A DNA stretch of 64,000 bases, from positions 6,138,001 through 6,202,000 of the forward strand of contig NZ_CP052860.1 in assembly GCF_012935715.1 (NCBI RefSeq), given 5' to 3'. Of the stretch, positions 26,745 to 36,300 are shown in pieces. The position numbers and the translations under genes were made by a program. Under the pieces are notes generated by a model that saw only the letters and a program-made list of their open reading frames with translations, ran no database searches and was not told the DNA's origin. The number at the start of each line of letters is the position of its first letter. Positions within the stretch are counted from its first letter, which is position 1. This stretch comes from Pseudomonas sp. ADAK13. GTDB taxonomy: Bacteria; Pseudomonadota; Gammaproteobacteria; Pseudomonadales; Pseudomonadaceae.

Positions 26745-28289
26745 ATGCCACTGACCGTCAAAGGCCCACGAAAAGCCTCCACTCGCCACCTGATCACCCT
26801 GCTCAGTGGCGCGCTGCCGATTTTACTGGGTGTGTTTATTCTGTATTGGCAAGCCGGGCGCACCCTGGAGTACAGCACTGCACAGACGGCACAGGAGGCC
26901 GTGCGCCAGTTCGACTTGATGCTCGACAACACCGCCCTCGCCGCCCAGGACCTGTTGCCGATGGCTGGCCATGAATGTGATAACCCGACACAACTGGCAC
27001 TGCGCGAACAAGTCACCCGCCGCCCCTTCGTGCGCGCCACGACTTTGTCCTGGCAGAGAAACATTTATTGCAGCTCATTGTTTGGCGGCAACTACCAATC
27101 GCCGGTCAACCCTGAAGACTACGTCGATGGCCGCCTCTGGCTGATGAAAGGCAACCCGGTCACGCCCGACACCGCCTTGCTGGTGTATCGCCTCACCGAA
27201 GGTGACCGGGGCGCGTTTGCGTCTATCGATGGCTACCACCTGACCAACGCCCTGCGCCTGATCAGCCGTTTTGCCGACCTGGTGCTGCAGGTCGGGCCCA
27301 ACTGGCTGTCGGCAGATGGCAAAGTTCACAACACGGCGCTGCCGACCTTTGCCGTGGCCCAGCATCATCTCGATTCCAAGCGGTATACCTACAGCGTGGA
27401 AGTCGGGATGCCGGAAGGCGAAACATGGCGCTACATGAAAGACCGGTTTCCGGCGCTGTTCGTCCTGGTGGTGTTTTTTGGCGTACTGGCGGGCCTGCTC
27501 GCGCACTGGCTGCAAAAACGCTCGTCAGCACCGACCCATGAACTGCAGCGGGCCTTGGGCGCCAATGAATTCATTCCGTATTATCAGCCCGTGGTGCGTG
27601 GCGACAACATTCGCCAGTGGGCCGGCTGCGAAGTGCTGATGCGTTGGAATCACCCGAAGGAAGGCCTGGTGCGCCCTGACCTGTTCATCCCCCTGGCCGA
27701 ACATTCCGGCCTGATCGTGCCAATGACCCGCGCCCTGATGCGCCGGACCGCCGCACAACTGGCGCCCCACGCCGCGCAATTTGCTGACAACTTTCATGTA
27801 GGTATCAACATCACCGCCCGCCATTGTCACGACCTGGAGCTGGTGGAGGACTGCCGCGAATTCCTCGCTGCCTTCCCGCCGGGCAAGGTGATCCTGGTAC
27901 TTGAATTGACCGAGCGCGAGTTGATCGAGCCCACCGACATCACCCGCCAGTTGTTCCAGGCGCTGCATGAAATGGGGGTAATGATCGCGATCGACGACTT
28001 CGGCACCGGCCATTCCAGCCTGGGTTATTTGCGCAACTTCAATGTCGATTACTTGAAGATAGATCAAAGCTTTGTAGCGATGATCGGTGTTGATGCACTC
28101 TCGCGGCATATACTCGACAGCATCATTGAACTGTCCACCAAGCTCGACCTGGGCATCGTGGCAGAGGGCGTCGAAACACAAGAACAATGCGATTATCTCG
28201 CCGCTCAAGGCGTGGATTTCTTGCAAGGTTACCTGTTTGGCAAGCCTGTTCCTTGCGACGAGTTCATTAGATTCCTGAACGGCCATTGA
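26745..28289 (+). CDS. CSS-motif/EAL cyclic di-GMP phosphodiesterase
   Basis: The 514-residue inner-membrane protein has an N-terminal helix (about 16-33), a periplasmic CSS domain with YCSSLFGG, a second helix (FPALFVLVVFFGVLAGLLAHWL) and a cytoplasmic EAL domain. The EAL signature is CEVLMRW (EVL variant). Catalytic residues look intact: Asn in INITARH, Glu in LELTERE, DDFGTGHSS, Lys in YLKIDQSF and Glu in EGVETQEQ. It should hydrolyse c-di-GMP to pGpG. CSS cysteines are known to be redox/DsbA controlled, so periplasmic thiol state may set its activity or stability. Confidence 0.9.
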   Translation: MPLTVKGPRKASTRHLITLLSGALPILLGVFILYWQAGRTLEYSTAQTAQEAVRQFDLMLDNTALAAQDLLPMAGHECDNPTQLALREQVTRRPFVRATTLSWQRNIYCSSLFGGNYQSPVNPEDYVDGRLWLMKGNPVTPDTALLVYRLTEGDRGAFASIDGYHLTNALRLISRFADLVLQVGPNWLSADGKVHNTALPTFAVAQHHLDSKRYTYSVEVGMPEGETWRYMKDRFPALFVLVVFFGVLAGLLAHWLQKRSSAPTHELQRALGANEFIPYYQPVVRGDNIRQWAGCEVLMRWNHPKEGLVRPDLFIPLAEHSGLIVPMTRALMRRTAAQLAPHAAQFADNFHVGINITARHCHDLELVEDCREFLAAFPPGKVILVLELTERELIEPTDITRQLFQALHEMGVMIAIDDFGTGHSSLGYLRNFNVDYLKIDQSFVAMIGVDALSRHILDSIIELSTKLDLGIVAEGVETQEQCDYLAAQGVDFLQGYLFGKPVPCDEFIRFLNGH

Positions 28290-28485
28290 ATAGCCAGCCA
28301 CTTCAATGGAAATATTGTTAATTATACAAAAGACATGATTTACTCATGGCTGATTAACTACTACAATTTTTCCTGCCTGTGCTGAATTGGCAGGAGGGCC
28401 ACTTTCATTGAGTCGCCTTAAGGCTCTTGGCTTATCGCTTTGTTTGCAGTAGATATCAGCCAAATACACTATTGGAGTATAGATT

Positions 28486-28851
28486 TTGTCCAGACTCGCC
28501 GAATTTCGCGCAGCAGAAAAAGCCCTTCAAGAGCAGCTTGCCCAGCTGGAATCCCTGAAGAACGATGCTGGTTTGAAGAAAGAAATCGAATTCGAAGAAA
28601 AGCTGCAAGGGCTGATGAAAACCTACGGCAAAAGCCTGCGCGACATCATCTCCATCCTGGATCCTAACCCGAGCAAGTCCGGCGCTTCCGTCGCCGCCGC
28701 ACCAAAACAGCGCCGCGCACGTGTGGTCAAGGTTTACCACAACCCGCACACTGGCGAACTGATCGAAACCAAGGGCGGCAATCACCGCGGCCTGAAGGCA
28801 TGGAAAGAACAGTACGGCGCAGCCACTGTAGATTCCTGGCTTCGCGGCTAA
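28486..28851 (+). CDS. mvaU: MvaT/MvaU-family H-NS-like nucleoid protein
   Basis: The 121-residue protein has the N-terminal coiled coil used for dimerisation (LAEFRAAEKALQEQLAQLESLKND and onward), a linker (SILDPNPSKSGASVAAAPK) and the C-terminal AT-hook-like DNA-binding domain (RRARVVKVYHNPHTGELIETKGGNHRGLKAWKEQYG). The wording is closer to MvaU than MvaT. It should silence AT-rich, horizontally acquired DNA. Translation starts at TTG (28486) with GGAG ten bases upstream; the family N-terminus begins exactly there. Its upstream region is AT-rich, as expected for autoregulation. Confidence 0.9.
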   Translation: MSRLAEFRAAEKALQEQLAQLESLKNDAGLKKEIEFEEKLQGLMKTYGKSLRDIISILDPNPSKSGASVAAAPKQRRARVVKVYHNPHTGELIETKGGNHRGLKAWKEQYGAATVDSWLRG

Positions 28852-28881
28852 TGCCTTGCGGCTAGTACAAACGCACTAAGA

Positions 28882-28913
28882 AAAGCCCTGCACATGCAGG
28901 GCTTTCTTGTTTT
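28882..28913 (+). terminator. Terminator of mvaU
   Basis: AAAGCCCTGC (28882-28891) pairs with GCAGGGCTTT (28896-28905) around a 4-base loop, followed by CTTGTTTT. Confidence 0.9.
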
Positions 28914-29020
28914 CGGGCAGCAATATTGAAACAAAATAGTACCGTGGCATTTTCAAAAACGAACTTTAAAAAACATTTCACTTTGTTCAAATCGAATATT
29001 TTCTGCGCTGCCTACAGCGC

Positions 29021-29557
29021 TCAAAGTTTAAGGCTGTCTCGCACCGAACTGACTTCGTCCTTGCTGGACTCGTAAGCTTCGGCCTGGCCTGCGTATGAAA
29101 AAACATAGGCCTTATCGGTATCAAGCGCCCCGACCAACGTTTGCGACAGCACGTGCCGACCGTTCTCGGTGATGACACAGGTAGTTTCCAATGCTTCAAG
29201 CCGGCTCAATGTTGTGGGGTGCATCTTGGTGCACACACTTTGATAACCACCCTGGGCAAAGTCCTTCTGGATGGATTTGCGCATTTCCAGCAGCACACCT
29301 TGCAGGTTGACCGTATGCCCCACTTCGATCGGGGTGCCCGTCAACTCCATGACCATTAACGTCGCACCATTTTCATCATTCTTTATTGCACGCTGGCGCG
29401 ACACTGTGGAAGGCTGAGCCGGCGCCTGATCGTCGGGCACCACCTCCTCCACCTGCCAGCCGCTGGGCCAATGAATTTCCGGGTCAGCCGCCCATGCGGC
29501 GGTGCTGCCCAACAACAGGCCCAGGGTCGTTAACAGCGGTGCGCGAAATCCGATCAT
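29021..29557 (-). CDS. Exported hypothetical protein, probably DUF4946
   Basis: The 178-residue protein has a signal peptide ([23 protein letters not shown]) and a mature part starting [16 protein letters not shown]. Two cysteines (CTKMH, TTCVITE) could form a disulfide. The mature start resembles the Pseudomonas DUF4946 family, as far as I recall. The ATG at 29557 is chosen over a GTG 12 bases upstream. It is likely periplasmic, of unknown function, and divergent from gloA. Confidence 0.7.
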   Translation of the reverse strand: MIGFRAPLLTTLGLLLGSTAAWAADPEIHWPSGWQVEEVVPDDQAPAQPSTVSRQRAIKNDENGATLMVMELTGTPIEVGHTVNLQGVLLEMRKSIQKDFAQGGYQSVCTKMHPTTLSRLEALETTCVITENGRHVLSQTLVGALDTDKAYVFSYAGQAEAYESSKDEVSSVRDSLKL

Positions 29558-29750
29558 TGCGAAAAACACTCAAGGTTCAAGCGACAAAGTTTGGCCCCCC
29601 GCACCCGCTGCTCGCAAGGGCTGCGTGACCTTTTTCATTTGGCGCAGCAGGCATGGCTGCGTATCATGGACCGGCTGCAAGGATGCCAGCCGCAAGCCAA
29701 GGGATGCTCCAACCGGAGCCACGTTTGCCCCATTCTTCTCTGGAGGGCCC

Positions 29751-30272
29751 ATGAGCCTGCACGAACTGAACACATTCCCGGGCGTCACCGCCCAACCTGA
29801 CACCGCCACCTCGAACTTCGTGTTCAACCACACCATGCTGCGGGTCAAGGACATCACCAAGTCGCTGGATTTCTACACCCGCGTCCTGGGTTTTTCCCTG
29901 GTTGAAAAACGTGACTTCCCGGAAGCCGAATTCAGCCTGTACTTCCTGGCCCTGGTCGACAAGGCCCAGATCCCGGCCGACGCCGCCGAGCGCACCCAGT
30001 GGATGAAGTCGATTCCAGGCATCTTGGAACTGACCCACAACCACGGCACCGAAAACGACGCAGACTTTGCCTATCACAACGGCAACACCGACCCGCGTGG
30101 CTTTGGCCATATCTGCATCTCGGTACCGGACATCGTCGCGGCCTGCGCACGCTTTGAAGAGCTGGGTTGCGACTTCCAGAAGCGCCTGAGTGATGGCCGC
30201 ATGAAAAGCCTGGCCTTCGTGAAAGACCCGGACTCTTACTGGGTTGAGATCATTCAGCCAACACCGCTGTAA
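29751..30272 (+). CDS. gloA: Lactoylglutathione lyase (glyoxalase I)
   Basis: The 173-residue enzyme isomerises the methylglyoxal-glutathione hemithioacetal to S-lactoylglutathione. It has the longer eukaryote-like glyoxalase I form: [49 protein letters not shown] and [18 protein letters not shown], which carry the metal ligands Gln/Glu/His/Glu. This longer form is generally zinc-dependent. GGAGGG stands just before the ATG; the frame is open upstream but without family similarity. A bidirectional terminator follows. Confidence 0.94.
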   Translation: MSLHELNTFPGVTAQPDTATSNFVFNHTMLRVKDITKSLDFYTRVLGFSLVEKRDFPEAEFSLYFLALVDKAQIPADAAERTQWMKSIPGILELTHNHGTENDADFAYHNGNTDPRGFGHICISVPDIVAACARFEELGCDFQKRLSDGRMKSLAFVKDPDSYWVEIIQPTPL

Positions 30273-30286
30273 GATTTGGCAGGCAA

Positions 30287-30320
30287 TAAAAAACCCCATG
30301 ATCACTCATGGGGTTTTTCA
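30287..30320. terminator. Bidirectional terminator between gloA and ahpF
   Basis: AAAACCCCATG pairs with CATGGGGTTTT around a 6-base loop (ATCACT), with A and T runs on both sides. Confidence 0.92.
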
Positions 30321-30335
30321 TTTCCGGGCCAGAAT

Positions 30336-31901
30336 TTACGCCGGGGCGGAAGTGCGGATCAGGTGGTCGAAAGCACTCAGGGAAGCCTTGGCGCCCTCGC
30401 CTACTGCGATCACGATCTGCTTGTACGGCACAGTCGTTACGTCACCGGCGGCAAAAACACCGGGCAGTGACGTCTCGCCACGTGCATCGACGATGATCTC
30501 GCCACGTGGAGTCAGTTCCACAGTGCCTTTGAGCCAGTCGGTGTTGGGCAGCAAACCGATCTGTACAAAGATGCCTTCCAGGTCAATCGTCTTGAACTCA
30601 CCGCTGTCGCGATCCTTGTAGGCCAGGCCGGTAACTTTCTGGCCATCGCCCTTGACCTCACTGGTCAGCGCGCTGGTGATCACGTCAACGTTCGGCAGGC
30701 TGTACAGCTTGCGCTGCAACACGGCGTCGGCGCGCAGCTTGCTGTCGAACTCAAGCAAGGTCACGTGACTGACGATACCGGCCAGGTCGATGGCTGCCTC
30801 AACGCCGGAGTTACCGCCGCCGATCACCGCCACACGCTTGCCCTTGAACAACGGGCCATCGCAGTGCGGGCAGAAGCACACGCCCTTGGCTTTGTATTCC
30901 TGCTCGCCCGGTACACCCATTTCGCGCCAGCGGGCACCGGTGGCCAGGATCACGGTCTTGGACTTGAGGGTCGCACCGCTTTCAAAACGGATTTCGTGCA
31001 GTTCACCCGCGTTCTTCGCCGGGACCAGCGCAGTGGCGCGCTGCAGGTTCATGATGTCCACGTCGTACTGACGCACGTGGGCTTCCAGGGCGCTGGCCAG
31101 TTTCGGCCCTTCGGTTTCCTGTACCGAGATAAAGTTCTCGATCGACATGGTGTCCAGTACCTGCCCGCCGAAGCGCTCAGCCGCAACACCGGTGCGGATG
31201 CCTTTACGTGCAGCGTAGATGGCGGCTGCCGAGCCCGCTGGGCCGCCGCCGACGACAAGTACGTCGAACGCATCTTTGGCGCTGATTTTCTCGGCGGCCT
31301 TTTCGATGCCGCTGGTGTCGAGCTTGGCGAGGATTTCTTCCAGGCCCATACGGCCCTGGCCGAAGTTCACACCGTTCAGGTAAACGCTCGGCACCGCCAT
31401 GATCTGACGATCATCGACCTCGGCCTGGAACAACGCACCGTCGATGGCGACGTGGCGGATATTCGGGTTCAACACTGCCATCAGGTTCAACGCCTGGACC
31501 ACGTCCGGGCAGTTCTGGCACGACAGCGAGAAGTAAGTCTCGAAGCTGAACTCGCCTTTAAGGGCGCGGATCTGTTCAATCACTTCGACACTGGCCTTCG
31601 AGGGGTGGCCGCCGACTTGCAGCAGCGCCAACACCAGGGAGGTGAATTCGTGGCCCATGGGGATGCCGGCGAAACGCAGGCTGATATCGGCACCCGGGCG
31701 GTTGATGGAGAACGATGGCTTGCGCGCATCATTGCCATCGGTTTTCAGGGTAATCAGCGTGGTGAGGCTGGTTACGTCCTGCAAGAGGGCAAGCATTTCC
31801 TGGGATTTCGCACCGTCGTCGAGGGAGGCGACGATCTCGATCGGCTGGGTGACCCGTTCCAGGTATGACTTCAACTGAGCTTTAAGATTGGCGTCCAACA
31901 T
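30336..31901 (-). CDS. ahpF: Alkyl hydroperoxide reductase subunit F
   Basis: The 521-residue flavoprotein passes electrons from NADH to AhpC. The N-terminal double thioredoxin-fold domain holds the CQNC redox pair ([11 protein letters not shown]). The FAD/NAD part has [17 protein letters not shown], the second disulfide CPHCDGPLF and the late FAD motif [16 protein letters not shown]. The length equals E. coli AhpF. It lies downstream of ahpC on the same strand with an intercistronic hairpin between, so ahpC should be made in excess. Confidence 0.96.
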   Translation of the reverse strand: MLDANLKAQLKSYLERVTQPIEIVASLDDGAKSQEMLALLQDVTSLTTLITLKTDGNDARKPSFSINRPGADISLRFAGIPMGHEFTSLVLALLQVGGHPSKASVEVIEQIRALKGEFSFETYFSLSCQNCPDVVQALNLMAVLNPNIRHVAIDGALFQAEVDDRQIMAVPSVYLNGVNFGQGRMGLEEILAKLDTSGIEKAAEKISAKDAFDVLVVGGGPAGSAAAIYAARKGIRTGVAAERFGGQVLDTMSIENFISVQETEGPKLASALEAHVRQYDVDIMNLQRATALVPAKNAGELHEIRFESGATLKSKTVILATGARWREMGVPGEQEYKAKGVCFCPHCDGPLFKGKRVAVIGGGNSGVEAAIDLAGIVSHVTLLEFDSKLRADAVLQRKLYSLPNVDVITSALTSEVKGDGQKVTGLAYKDRDSGEFKTIDLEGIFVQIGLLPNTDWLKGTVELTPRGEIIVDARGETSLPGVFAAGDVTTVPYKQIVIAVGEGAKASLSAFDHLIRTSAPA

Positions 31902-31939
31902 ACGGGCGATTTCCTATTAATTCGGTTTATTGCAGACAA

Positions 31940-31972
31940 AAAAACGCCCGAGCGAATCTCGCCCGGGCGTTT
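31940..31972 (-). terminator. Intercistronic hairpin between ahpC and ahpF
   Basis: On the minus strand an 8-bp stem (AACGCCCG/CGGGCGTT) with an inner GCGA/TCGC stem ends in a run of seven T. It lies 57 bases downstream of the ahpC stop and probably terminates part of the ahpC transcripts. Confidence 0.75.
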
Positions 31973-32028
31973 TGAGGGCGGATGCAGCTTACTTAGGTGC
32001 GGTAACCCGCCCTTGGCATTTCACAGAC

Positions 32029-32592
32029 TTAGATCTTGCCGACCAGGTCCAGGGACGGAGCCAGGGTGGCCTCGCCTTCTTTCCACTTGGCTGGGCACAC
32101 TTCGCCCGGGTGAGCAGCAACGTACTGAGCGGCCTTGATTTTGCGCAGCAGCTCGGAAGCGTCACGGCCTACGCCGCCATCGTTCAGTTCAACGATTTTG
32201 ATCTGGCCTTCAGGGTTGATCACGAAGGTGCCACGGTCTGCCAGGCCTGCTTCTTCGATCAGTACGTCGAAGTTGCGGGAGATGGTCAGGGTCGGGTCGC
32301 CGATCATGGTGTACTGAATTTTGCCGATGGCTGGCGAAGTGTTGTGCCAGGCAGCGTGAGCAAAGTGGGTGTCGGTGGAAACGCTGTAGATTTCGACGCC
32401 CAGTTTCTGGAATTCGGCGTAGTTGTCAGCCAGGTCTTCCAGTTCGGTTGGGCAGACGAAGGTGAAGTCGGCTGGGTAGAAGAAGACGACAGACCATTTG
32501 CCTTTCAGGTCAGCATCAGTCACGTCTACGAAGTTGCCGTTTTTGTAGGCGGTAGCTTTGAACGGTTTTACTTGGCTGTTGATGATAGGCAT
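32029..32592 (-). CDS. ahpC: Alkyl hydroperoxide reductase subunit C (peroxiredoxin)
   Basis: This 187-residue typical 2-Cys peroxiredoxin has the peroxidatic Cys in [19 protein letters not shown] and the resolving Cys in [17 protein letters not shown]. The GG(V/L)G and C-terminal helix of sensitive peroxiredoxins are present. It reduces hydrogen peroxide and organic peroxides, then is recycled by AhpF. GGAGAG lies before the ATG at 32592. OxyR control is expected from known pseudomonads, but I could not identify a convincing OxyR site in the 150-base upstream gap. Confidence 0.96.
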   Translation of the reverse strand: MPIINSQVKPFKATAYKNGNFVDVTDADLKGKWSVVFFYPADFTFVCPTELEDLADNYAEFQKLGVEIYSVSTDTHFAHAAWHNTSPAIGKIQYTMIGDPTLTISRNFDVLIEEAGLADRGTFVINPEGQIKIVELNDGGVGRDASELLRKIKAAQYVAAHPGEVCPAKWKEGEATLAPSLDLVGKI

Positions 32593-32742
32593 CGTTGACT
32601 CTCCGTCAGGGTTTGTAGAAGGGCTTAGTAAGTTGATGAGGTGAATCCTACCCACTCTCCTGGCCGATGGCTCATTGGCAAACCTCATGCTGACGATTGG
32701 TTTTCGCTATCAAGGGACTGTATTAATAGAAGAAACCTTCAA

Positions 32743-33693
32743 TCACTCGAGGGCTGCGCGGGTCATGCCGAGAAAGGGTGTCGCTTCAACATAGCGCATG
32801 GCGGATTTCATGTCTTTCCAGCCGACGTAAGTCATCAGCGACTTCAAGTCCCAACCGCTGCGATGGGCCCAGGTGGCAAAGCCCCGGCGCAAGGAGTGGC
32901 TGGTGTATTGATCGGCCGCAATGCCGGCGCGCTCCAGGGCCTGGCGCAACAGCGGGATCACGCTGTTGGGGTGCAGGCCCTCCTCGCCCAGGTTGCCCCA
33001 GCGGTCAATGCCGCGAAACACCGGGCCGCGCACCAGCGCCGAGGCACTGAGCCACTCACTATAGGCCTGGACTGGACACAGGCGTAACAACGCCGGTGTC
33101 TGGTAGGTGCGGCCGATATTTTCCCGATCACTTTTACTGCGTGGCAAATACAGGGTGATGCCCGAGCCTGGCACCGCCTGCACGTGCTCGATAGTCAACC
33201 GGCATAACTCGTCGCTACGAAAGCCGCGCCAGAACCCCAGCAGGATCAACGCCGCGTCACGCTTGGCCCGAAGCCAGCGCGGATGATCTTCGGCGCCTCG
33301 GGCGTCGCTGCCTTCCCGCTCAAGGAAATCAATCACCTGTTCCAGGTGCTGGAGCTGCAAAGGCTCAGCCTGCTTTTCCTGGGCCGGGTGCACGGCCCGG
33401 ATGCCTTTCAGGACTTTGCGCACCACCGGCGCCTTGGTCGGATCGGGAAAACCCTGGCTGGTGTGCCACTGAGCCAGCGCCGACAAACGCAGCTTTAGCG
33501 TGTTGACCGACAGCACGCCCGCATGCGCCACCAGATAGCGCGCCACGCTGTCGCTGGTGGCCGGCAGAAACCCACCCCAATTCACCTCGAAATGCTCGAT
33601 CGCCGCCCGATAGCTGCGGCGGGTGTTATCCCGAGTGGCCGCATTCAGATAACGGTCCAGTTCACTCATACCTGTACTGCCATTGGGCGACAT
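32743..33693 (-). CDS. Tyrosine recombinase (TnpS-like)
   Basis: This site-specific recombinase of about 316 residues has the SAM-like N-terminal domain (TRDNTRRSYRAAIEHFEVNW) and a catalytic domain with Arg in GFWRGFRSDEL, Lys in LPRSKSDRE, HSLRRGFATWAHRSG, the Trp variant of the second His in VGWKD, and the Tyr nucleophile in AMRYVE. There is no phage or transposase gene nearby. It is divergent from a KfrA-like coiled-coil gene, the arrangement of the tnpS-tnpT cointegrate-resolution pair of Tn4651-type transposons. Start choice is uncertain: ATG at 33693, ATG at 33669 and GTG at 33714 all lack a clear site. Confidence 0.82.
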   Translation of the reverse strand: MSPNGSTGMSELDRYLNAATRDNTRRSYRAAIEHFEVNWGGFLPATSDSVARYLVAHAGVLSVNTLKLRLSALAQWHTSQGFPDPTKAPVVRKVLKGIRAVHPAQEKQAEPLQLQHLEQVIDFLEREGSDARGAEDHPRWLRAKRDAALILLGFWRGFRSDELCRLTIEHVQAVPGSGITLYLPRSKSDRENIGRTYQTPALLRLCPVQAYSEWLSASALVRGPVFRGIDRWGNLGEEGLHPNSVIPLLRQALERAGIAADQYTSHSLRRGFATWAHRSGWDLKSLMTYVGWKDMKSAMRYVEATPFLGMTRAALE

Positions 33694-33716
33694 CCACTCA
33701 TAAACCCTTGTCACAC

Positions 33717-33804
33717 GGGATAATACGCCAATATCCCATCTGTTAAATCAACAATTTAAGCTTAAATATAATCGTGATATAGTACGTATATACATACTAC
33801 GTAC
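33717..33804. promoter_or_regulatory. Three evenly spaced dyads between recombinase and coiled-coil genes
   Basis: GGGATA-N9-TATCCC lies at 33717-33737, the perfect palindrome ATTTAAGCTTAAAT at 33754-33767, and GTACGTA-N9-TACGTAC at 33782-33804. Their centres are about 33 bp apart. They fill the AT-rich divergent region and may be the recombination core plus accessory or operator sites. A TATAAT hexamer at 33767-33772 could serve the coiled-coil gene. Confidence 0.55.
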
Positions 33805-33830
33805 CACAGTACTAAATCGACGGAGACTCC

Positions 33831-34838
33831 ATGGCTCGCGGCGGCATCAATAAAGCAGTAGTTCAAACGGCACGCCTGGCGATCCTCGCCCGCGGCGAAA
33901 ACCCAAGCATCGATGCCGTACGCATCGAGATGGGCAATACCGGCTCGAAAACCACGATTCATCGCTATTTGAAGGAGCTGGACGAAAGCGAAACCCGCCA
34001 GACCATCACTGAAGCGCCCATCGACGACGAGCTGGGCGAACTGGTGGCACGCCTGGCCCAGCGCCTCAAGGAGAAGGCCCAGGAGCCTATCGACCTGGCC
34101 CTGGCGCAGTTCCAGCAACAGAAAGCCGCCCTGCTCGCCCAGGCCGAAGCGCTGGAAGGCGCCCACAGCCAACTCAAGCAACAGTTCGATATCCAGGCAG
34201 CCGCCCTGGCCGATGAAAGCGCGGCCCTGCAAAGCACCCGCTCCAGCCTGCAAACCGAGCAAACCCGCAACGCCGGGCTGAGCCAGGCGTGCAGCGATTA
34301 CGAGCTGCGGATCAACGATAAAGACGAGCAGATTCGCTCACTGGAAGAGAAGCACCTGCATGCCCGGGATGCCCTTGAGCATTACCGCAACGCGATCAAG
34401 GATCAGCGCGAGCAGGAACAGCGCCGCCATGAAGGACAGTTGCAGCAGGTACAGGCAGAGCTGCGCCAGGCCCAGCAGAGCGCGACGGTGCGCCAGGATG
34501 AGATCACCCAACTGCACCGCGATAACGAGCGCCTGCTGATTGAGCATCGGGTGACAGTGAAAGAGCTGAGCGCCTTGCAGGAACAGGCCCGCCAGGACCG
34601 CGAACAGCAGCGCCAGCTGAGCGAACAGGTGAATGTGATCGACAGCGAGCGCACCCTGTTGCAGGAACGCTTGCGGGTTGCACAACTGGAGAATCAGGCA
34701 CGTCAGGAAGCGCTGGCCGAACACCAGCAGGTCAACAAGACCCTGGAGCTGGACCTGGTCAAAGCCCAGGCCAGCATCGAGGCGCTGCGCCTGGCGGCCG
34801 TCGTTGCGACGGCGCCAGAGGCAACTACCGAGGGCTGA
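33831..34838 (+). CDS. KfrA-type coiled-coil DNA-binding protein (TnpT-like)
   Basis: This 335-residue protein has a KfrA-type N-terminal DNA-binding domain (GGINKAVVQTARLAILARGENPSIDAVRIEMGNTGSKTTIHRYLKEL). From about residue 65 to 320 it is a nearly unbroken Gln/Glu/Arg/Leu-rich coiled coil. KfrA is a plasmid DNA-binding protein, and TnpT of Tn4651 is a similar partner of the recombinase TnpS. CGGAG lies before the ATG. It is divergent from a tyrosine recombinase with three dyads in between, so it likely binds there, controlling recombination and its own promoter. Confidence 0.82.
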   Translation: MARGGINKAVVQTARLAILARGENPSIDAVRIEMGNTGSKTTIHRYLKELDESETRQTITEAPIDDELGELVARLAQRLKEKAQEPIDLALAQFQQQKAALLAQAEALEGAHSQLKQQFDIQAAALADESAALQSTRSSLQTEQTRNAGLSQACSDYELRINDKDEQIRSLEEKHLHARDALEHYRNAIKDQREQEQRRHEGQLQQVQAELRQAQQSATVRQDEITQLHRDNERLLIEHRVTVKELSALQEQARQDREQQRQLSEQVNVIDSERTLLQERLRVAQLENQARQEALAEHQQVNKTLELDLVKAQASIEALRLAAVVATAPEATTEG

Positions 34839-36197
34839 TTACTGCGCCACCGGCGTGCGCATGGTGACGAATTCTTCCGCCGCCGTAGGGTGCACGCCGA
34901 TGGTTTCGTCGAAATGCTGCTTGGTCGCGCCCGCCTTGAGTGCGATCGCCAGGCCCTGCACGATCTCGCCAGCGTCAGGGCCGACCATATGGCAGCCCAG
35001 GACCTTGTCAGTCTCGGCATCCACCACCAGTTTCATCAGGGTCTTTTCCTGGCACTCGGTCAGGGTCAGCTTCATCGGCCGGAAGCGGCTTTCGAAAACC
35101 TGCACCTTGTGGCCGTCCTCACGCGCCTGCTCTTCGCTGAGGCCCACGGTGCCGATGTTCGGCAGGCTGAACACCGCGGTCGGGATCATCGCGTAATCCA
35201 CCGGGCGATACTGCTCAGGCTTGAACAAGCGACGCGCCACGGCCATACCTTCAGCCAGCGCCACCGGCGTGAGTTGCACACGACCGATCACATCGCCAAT
35301 CGCCAGGATCGACGGCTCAGCGGTCTGGTAAAGGTCGTCCACTTCGACAAAACCACGCTTGTCCAACTTGACGCCGGTGTTCTCCAGCCCCAGGTTATCA
35401 AGCATCGGGCGCCGGCCGGTGGCGTAGAACACGCAATCGGTTTCCAGCACGCGACCGTCTTTCAAGGTGGCCTTGAGGCTGCCGTCGGCCTGCTTGTCGA
35501 TACGCTCGATGTCGGCATTGAATTGCAGGTCCAGGCCGCGCTTGGTCAGTTCTTCCTTCAAGTGTGTGCGTACCGAACCGTCAAAACCGCGCAAGAACAG
35601 GTCACCGCGATACAGCAGCGAGGTCTGCGCGCCCAGGCCGTGGAAAATCCCGGCGAACTCGACGGCGATATACCCCCCGCCGACCACCAGCACACGCTTG
35701 GGCAGTTCTTTGAGGAAGAACGCCTCGTTGGAGCCAATGGCGTGCTCGCGCCCCGGGATTTCCGGGATCTGCGGCCAGCCGCCGGTGGCTACCAGAATGT
35801 GTTTGGCGGTGAAGCGCTCGCCGTTGATTTCCACCTGGTGCGGGTCCACCAGCCGCGCATGCCCTTCGTGCAGGGTCACGCCGCTGTTGACCAGCAGGTT
35901 GCGGTAGATGCCATTGAGGCGGTTGATCTCGCGATCCTTGTTGGCAATCAGGGTCGCCCAGTCGAAGCTGGCTTCACCCAGGGACCAGCCAAAACCGCTG
36001 GCTTGCTCGAAGTCTTCGGCGAAATGTGCGCCGTACACCAGCAGCTTCTTCGGCACGCAGCCCACATTCACGCAGGTACCGCCCAGGTAGCGGCTTTCCG
36101 CTACCGCCACCTTGGCGCCAAAACCTGCAGCGAATCGCGCAGCGCGCACACCGCCGGAACCGGCACCAATTACATAAAGGTCAAAATCGTAGGCCAT
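34839..36197 (-). CDS. gor: Glutathione reductase
   Basis: This 452-residue NADPH-dependent flavoprotein disulfide reductase has the FAD loop [14 protein letters not shown], the redox-active disulfide in [19 protein letters not shown], the NADPH loop [13 protein letters not shown], the FAD site [18 protein letters not shown] and the C-terminal catalytic pair [12 protein letters not shown]. It regenerates reduced glutathione, which serves gloA in the same region. Its stop abuts the end of the convergent coiled-coil gene with no gap. Confidence 0.95.
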   Translation of the reverse strand: MAYDFDLYVIGAGSGGVRAARFAAGFGAKVAVAESRYLGGTCVNVGCVPKKLLVYGAHFAEDFEQASGFGWSLGEASFDWATLIANKDREINRLNGIYRNLLVNSGVTLHEGHARLVDPHQVEINGERFTAKHILVATGGWPQIPEIPGREHAIGSNEAFFLKELPKRVLVVGGGYIAVEFAGIFHGLGAQTSLLYRGDLFLRGFDGSVRTHLKEELTKRGLDLQFNADIERIDKQADGSLKATLKDGRVLETDCVFYATGRRPMLDNLGLENTGVKLDKRGFVEVDDLYQTAEPSILAIGDVIGRVQLTPVALAEGMAVARRLFKPEQYRPVDYAMIPTAVFSLPNIGTVGLSEEQAREDGHKVQVFESRFRPMKLTLTECQEKTLMKLVVDAETDKVLGCHMVGPDAGEIVQGLAIALKAGATKQHFDETIGVHPTAAEEFVTMRTPVAQ

Positions 36198-36251
36198 TTC
36201 ACTCTCCTCGGCAGGACAACAGCATACCTGCTTACATGGGGCCGAAAAACG

Positions 36252-36276
36252 AAAAAGCCACCCGAAGGTGGCTTTC
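36252..36276 (-). terminator. Terminator of galU
   Basis: On the minus strand AAAGCCACC-TTCG-GGTGGCTTT is followed by TTCGTTTTT. The stem is perfect with a stable tetraloop and lies 26 bases after the galU stop. Confidence 0.9.
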
Positions 36277-36300
36277 CCAGATCAAGCAGGCAACCGTGAA

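Noticed and set aside
32593..32742. OxyR binding site upstream of ahpC
   Set aside because: ATAG/CTAT-like tetramers occur near 32707-32727, but their spacing does not match the four-part OxyR pattern, so no site is claimed.
32743..33693. Prophage or integrative element integrase
   Set aside because: No attachment-site duplication, tRNA or phage genes are near; the divergent KfrA-like partner points to a TnpS-type role.
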